A DNA stretch of 64,000 bases from DASQYE01 sp036389675 (GTDB lineage Bacteria; Acidobacteriota; Blastocatellia; Pyrinomonadales; Pyrinomonadaceae). Location: contig DASVWI010000030.1 in NCBI GenBank assembly GCA_036389675.1, forward strand, positions 236,735 to 300,734, in the 5' to 3' direction. The position numbers were made by a program, and so were the translations under genes. Below, one piece after another: positions 60,411-64,000 of this stretch. The notes under the pieces are model-generated. The model did no database searches, had not been told where the DNA came from, and saw only the letters and a list, made by a program, of their open reading frames with translations. How positions within the stretch are numbered: position 1 is the first letter of the stretch; each line of letters opens with the position of its first letter.

Positions 60411-63400
60411 ATGAATCCCCCGCTGACCTCCGCGCGTCTTAAATCAGGTGACACAAAGAAAAAATCAACATTTCGAGTCCCGAGCGGTGCCAGATTAGCC
60501 AGGAATGCCACTGGAAATATCGCGCGACTCGGCGCGATATTCGTGGTTTTCGCCATGGTGGCATTTGCTTTTTATTCCTCATCCGCTGCCTCGTCATTAT
60601 TCTCACGTGTGAGCAGTCAGGCTAGCTCGGAATCATCCAATCCTCAAGCGCCTATTAAGAACAGAAAAAGTGGTATCACGAAGGCAGATGCTCTGTTTGT
60701 CGAGCAGAGCGGGCCGCTGGCCTCAAGCTTCCCTGCCCTCGAACAGTATCTTCCGCTGGCGGCGTTGGCCCAGGCCGCGCCGGGCGCAGAGACCGTGACG
60801 CTCTACGCCGGCCCGGGCTGCACTGTGCCCAAGACGGTCTTCGAGCTCGGAGACGTGGCCTGCGCCAAGGTCACAGGGATTCCGCTGGGCGCTTCGAGGC
60901 GAATCGCCTGGGTTGACCCCGAAGGCTTTATTGAGAGAACCGCTTCGATTGTTTCTGACGGGCAGACTGATCAGTGGACGAATCCGTCCACGCCCGAAGG
61001 GCTCATCGCCGGAACCTTCGTCGTTCGCAATCGCGGAACGTGGAGGGCCAACCTTATTACCTCCAGAGGCTCGGTCTTAGCCAGCGCCTTCTACACGGTC
61101 AAAGACCCGGCCAATGCCGAGGTTGACCTCTCGATCAATCTGAGCGCGCTCGGCGACGATTCGCCGACCGCCGGAAGCCAGGTTCAATACGCTGTCAACA
61201 TCTCGAACGAAGGCCCGAGCGATGCGGCCAATGTTCATTTCGTGGACAGCGAGTTTGTCAACGCGACCTTGGACTCCGTGACGCAGACGGGAGGCACTCA
61301 GAATGCCTTCACCTGTACTGATAACGGCTCGGTTGATTGCTCCATAGCAAGCTTCCCTGCCGGAGCCAGGGCTCAGTTCCTGCTCAACTTCACAGCCGGG
61401 GCTGCCGGGTCAACGATTGATAATAAAGCGTCGGTTTCCAGCGACACGACCGAGCTTTACGCGGGCGACAACGAGTCCATGGCGCAGCCGCTTCGCGTTA
61501 CCACGGGTGGTGCGCCCGCAGCGTGCGTCCTCGAATGCCAGAGCAATATCACGGTGACAGCGCCAGTCGGTCAAACTTCAGCGACGGTGACTTTCGGTTC
61601 GCCGGAAGCCTTCGGCACCTGCGGCACAGTCACCATGTCGCATACTTCAGGCTCATCCTTCCCCATCGGTTCGACGGTTGTGACCGCGACCTCGTCACAG
61701 GGCGGCGGCAGTTGCAGCTTCACCATCACGGTGATTGATTCCGACCCGCCGACCATCTCCTGCCCGGCTAACAAGACGGTCACGGCTGCCGACGGCGAGT
61801 GCAGTGCGACGGTTGATCCGGGAACCCCGACGGCGACCGGCAACAACGTGGAAGTCACGGGCGTACGCAGCGACGGTCAGGCTCTGGATGCTCCGTATCC
61901 GGGCGGCACGACCACCATCACCTGGACAGCGACAGACGCTGAGGGTCGCACAGTCACATGCACACAGACCATCACGGTCAACGTCAACGACACGACGCCT
62001 CCGACCATCACAGCGCCGCCCAATCTGACACTAACCACCGGCGCATCCGAAGAGTCTTCCTGTGGCACAATCGTCTCAGAGACGAAGTTGACGCCGGAAG
62101 CCGACGACAACTGCTCCTTCAATATCTCTCGCACGGGCGTTCCCGCCGGTAACTTCTTCCCGATTGGGACGACGACGGTGACCTACACCGTGACCGATGC
62201 GGGCGGCAACACAGCGACCGCCACGCAGACGATCACGGTCTCGGACAACACGCCGCCGGTCGTCATAGCCAACGGCGATGACCCGCTGACGCCGGACATC
62301 AACGAAGCACCGGCTCTGACCGTGGAGTGCGGCGGCGCGATTGTAGACCCCGGCGCGACGGCAAAAGATAGCTGCGTTGGCCCGGTCGCGGTGACCACCA
62401 ACGTCAACTCGATTGACACCCATGTGCCGGGCACTTACACGCTCGTCTACTCGGCGACCGATGGCACAAACACGGGCACGGCGTCGCGCACAGTCAATGT
62501 GGTTGATACGACACCGCCTGTGATTGCGCTCAACGGTGCCAATCCGATGACGGTCGAGTGTCATTCGACCTTCGTTGACCCGGGCGCGACGGCTAATGAT
62601 GGATGCGCCGGTAGTTTTGCAGCCACGCCTTCGGGGACTGTGGATGCCAACACTCCTGGCACATACAGCATCACCTACACGGCCACTGACCCGTCGGGCA
62701 ACGCGGCCACACCGGTCACACGGACGGTCAACGTGGTGGACACGCTCGCACCTGTGATTACTCTGAACGGAGCTAATCCGATGACGGTCGAGTGTCACAC
62801 CAGCTTTACAGACCCGGGCGCAACCGCCCACGACGCGTGCAACGGCCCTGTCGGTGTGGTCGCATCCGGCAGCGTTAACGTCAACGTGCCGGGCAGCTAT
62901 ACCATCACCTACACGTCAACGGACGGCGCGCACTCTTCGACGGCCACGCGCACAGTCAACGTGGTTGACACCACCGCGCCTGTGATCAGTTGTCCGGCGG
63001 ACATAGTCGTCCACCTGCCGCTCAATTCTCCGGCCACCTCGATGGTCGTGAATTATCCGGCTCCGACGGCAACCGATAGCTGCTCGTCAAACGTGACGGT
63101 CACGACCAGTAAGGCTTCGGGCTCGATCTTCAACATGGGACCCACGGTTGTTACTGCGACGGCGACCGATCCCGCGGGCAATTCAAGCTCTTGCAGTTTC
63201 ACCGTGACCGTGCTTTACAACTTCACAGGCTTCTTCCAGCCCGTTGACAACCTGCCGACCCTTAATCAGGTCAACGCGGGCAAGGCGATTCCCGTGAAGT
63301 TCAGCCTGAGCGGAAACAAGGGACTGAACATCTTCGCTCCCAACAGTCCGTCGTCAGGCGTCATTCAGTGCGGCACAAACGACCCGGTGGTTGATATCGA

Positions 63401-63563
63401 AGAGACTGTCACGGCTGGCGGCAGCAGTCTCTCTTACACTGCCGGAAGCGACCAGTACAATTACGTCTGGAAGACTGAAAGCTCATGGGCGGGTACTTGT
63501 CGCCAATTGGTCTTGCAACTGAATGACGGAAGCGTTCACCGCGCAAACTTCAAGTTCAAGTAA
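60411..63563 (+). CDS. Large secreted HYR/Ig-like repeat protein with DUF11 and PxKF domains
   Basis: A 1050-residue exported protein. A basic N terminus and hydrophobic segment (about 40-58) are followed by a Ser-rich stretch and an Ig-like region. Next come a DUF11 domain (about 238-350), two to three HYR domains (about 373-615, with SCPANKTVTA), three Ig-like DUF5011-type repeats (about 617-858, each ending TxTxNVVDT), another HYR domain (about 858-938) and a C-terminal PxKF domain (938-1050, NAGKAIPVKFSLSGNKGLN). Regular cysteine pairs suggest disulfides. The role is probably adhesive or structural at the cell surface. ATG follows AAGGAG. Confidence 0.85.
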   Translation: MNPPLTSARLKSGDTKKKSTFRVPSGARLARNATGNIARLGAIFVVFAMVAFAFYSSSAASSLFSRVSSQASSESSNPQAPIKNRKSGITKADALFVEQSGPLASSFPALEQYLPLAALAQAAPGAETVTLYAGPGCTVPKTVFELGDVACAKVTGIPLGASRRIAWVDPEGFIERTASIVSDGQTDQWTNPSTPEGLIAGTFVVRNRGTWRANLITSRGSVLASAFYTVKDPANAEVDLSINLSALGDDSPTAGSQVQYAVNISNEGPSDAANVHFVDSEFVNATLDSVTQTGGTQNAFTCTDNGSVDCSIASFPAGARAQFLLNFTAGAAGSTIDNKASVSSDTTELYAGDNESMAQPLRVTTGGAPAACVLECQSNITVTAPVGQTSATVTFGSPEAFGTCGTVTMSHTSGSSFPIGSTVVTATSSQGGGSCSFTITVIDSDPPTISCPANKTVTAADGECSATVDPGTPTATGNNVEVTGVRSDGQALDAPYPGGTTTITWTATDAEGRTVTCTQTITVNVNDTTPPTITAPPNLTLTTGASEESSCGTIVSETKLTPEADDNCSFNISRTGVPAGNFFPIGTTTVTYTVTDAGGNTATATQTITVSDNTPPVVIANGDDPLTPDINEAPALTVECGGAIVDPGATAKDSCVGPVAVTTNVNSIDTHVPGTYTLVYSATDGTNTGTASRTVNVVDTTPPVIALNGANPMTVECHSTFVDPGATANDGCAGSFAATPSGTVDANTPGTYSITYTATDPSGNAATPVTRTVNVVDTLAPVITLNGANPMTVECHTSFTDPGATAHDACNGPVGVVASGSVNVNVPGSYTITYTSTDGAHSSTATRTVNVVDTTAPVISCPADIVVHLPLNSPATSMVVNYPAPTATDSCSSNVTVTTSKASGSIFNMGPTVVTATATDPAGNSSSCSFTVTVLYNFTGFFQPVDNLPTLNQVNAGKAIPVKFSLSGNKGLNIFAPNSPSSGVIQCGTNDPVVDIEETVTAGGSSLSYTAGSDQYNYVWKTESSWAGTCRQLVLQLNDGSVHRANFKFK
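62545..62803 (+). repeat. Internal coding repeats of the HYR protein
   Basis: Two Ig-like repeats about 237 nt apart are nearly identical at one spot: AATCCGATGACGGTCGAGTG occurs near 62540 and again near 62777, encoding NPMTVECH. This points to recent duplication or gene conversion. Confidence 0.7.
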
Positions 63564-63581
63564 GGCTCGGTTAATTTTGAG

Positions 63582-63615
63582 CGAGAGCGCCGGAGCCGAA
63601 ACCCCGGCGCTCTCG
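63582..63615 (+). terminator. Hairpin terminator after the HYR protein gene
   Basis: A 12-bp perfect GC-rich stem (CGAGAGCGCCGG at 63582-63593 with 63604-63615), 10-nt loop, 18 nt after the stop codon. There is no T run, so termination strength is uncertain. Confidence 0.6.
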
Positions 63616-63781
63616 TAAAAATCGCCATCCTCTACATGGACAGCAGCAATGGCAAACACGTCGAGTGACATCAGCCTCTCGACCAAACCAGGAACTAAAG
63701 GCCGAGGAGCCTTGAGATTCTAAACAAATGATGCAGCCCATAACGGCAATTACATCCACCCCCTATAAAGGAGAACTCATC

Positions 63782-64000
63782 ATGAACAAGGTTCGCTTCA
63801 CTCTGAACGTTTTGACCGTTGTAATATTCACCTTAACGGTTAGCTCTCTGGCCCATGCACAGGCGACCCGCACATGGGTCTCAGGCGTCGGCGACGATGT
63901 CAACCCCTGCAGCCGCACCGCTCCCTGCAAGACCTTCGCCGGTGCTATCTCCAAAACCGCCAACGGCGGCGAAATTGATGCCATCGACCCGGGCGGCTTC
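63782..64000 (+). CDS. Secreted protein, probably right-handed beta-helix type (cut by window edge)
   Basis: The first 73 residues: a signal peptide (hydrophobic 7-25, cleavage after AHAQA), then TRTWVSGVGDDVNPCSRTAPCKTFAGAI. The 'D-NPCSR-APCKTF-AI' pattern is typical of N termini of secreted beta-helix/DUF1565-like proteins abundant in acidobacteria. ATG 63782 follows AAAGGAG. The rest lies outside the window. Confidence 0.75.
   Translation, partial: MNKVRFTLNVLTVVIFTLTVSSLAHAQATRTWVSGVGDDVNPCSRTAPCKTFAGAISKTANGGEIDAIDPGGF

Noticed and set aside
1..64000. tRNA or rRNA genes
   Set aside because: No T-arm-like GGTTCGANTCC with acceptor stems and no rRNA signature was seen on either strand by eye; a tRNAscan search would settle it.

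Overview
The window is a GC-rich bacterial chromosome segment with tightly packed genes, many of them overlapping by ATGA or TGATG. The organism is probably an acidobacterium, most likely class Blastocatellia (inference). The hints are secreted HYR/PxKF-type proteins, a beta-helix-type protein with a CSRTAPCKTF segment, a metal-responsive MerR/P-type ATPase/cupredoxin set, and a kinase/phosphatase/FHA cell-wall cluster. There is no rRNA, tRNA, CRISPR array, transposase or phage gene.

Layout. 1-5.3 kb: the start of larC, a Sir2 deacylase, a tiny secreted six-cysteine peptide with a long structured leader, argS and a DAHP synthase. 5.3-8.9 kb: a copper operon (MerR regulator with a classic dyad operator, CopA, cupredoxin). 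8.9-11.9 kb: a FecR-domain protein, a degenerate receiver domain and a TrmH-family RNA methyltransferase. 12.2-21.4 kb: a signalling and cell-wall cluster on the + strand (kinase N-lobe fragment, FHA protein, penicillin-binding transpeptidase, FtsW/RodA glycosyltransferase, PP2C phosphatase, Ser/Thr kinase with SH3 domain, second FHA protein). Its content resembles the actinobacterial pknB/pstP/rodA/pbpA/fhaA locus. 21.5-27.7 kb: a minus-strand signalling operon (PocR-GAF-GGDEF cyclase, inactive-looking ATPase fused to an RsbW-like domain, STAS antagonist, GAF-HD-GYP phosphodiesterase). 28-38.2 kb: an oligopeptide ABC transporter (oppA-B-C-D-F plus a second oppA), coaE and folD. 38.3-41.8 kb: a lytic transglycosylase and a CusF-SCO1 fusion lipoprotein.

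41.9-54 kb holds two minus-strand lipid operons: yceD-rpmF-plsX-fabH-(small secreted protein)-fabD-acpP-fabF-etfB-etfA, and thiolase-membrane protein-hydroxyacyl-CoA dehydrogenase-TPR protein. Each has a near-consensus sigma-70 promoter. 54-58 kb: a sugar-nucleotide pyrophosphorylase with a phosphohexomutase, a DUF3309 peptide and mutM. 57.9-60 kb: a homocysteine methyltransferase/MTHFR fusion behind a SAM-II riboswitch and an intrinsic terminator. 60-64 kb: a large HYR-repeat surface protein and the start of a beta-helix-like secreted protein.

The most unusual signal is a family of about eleven intergenic hairpins. Ten of them differ in sequence but are mostly built from 7-nt words, and in several the two arms differ by exactly one 7-nt unit. 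They tend to sit flush against, or overlap, the stop codon of a gene. Four lie inside the fab/etf operon.
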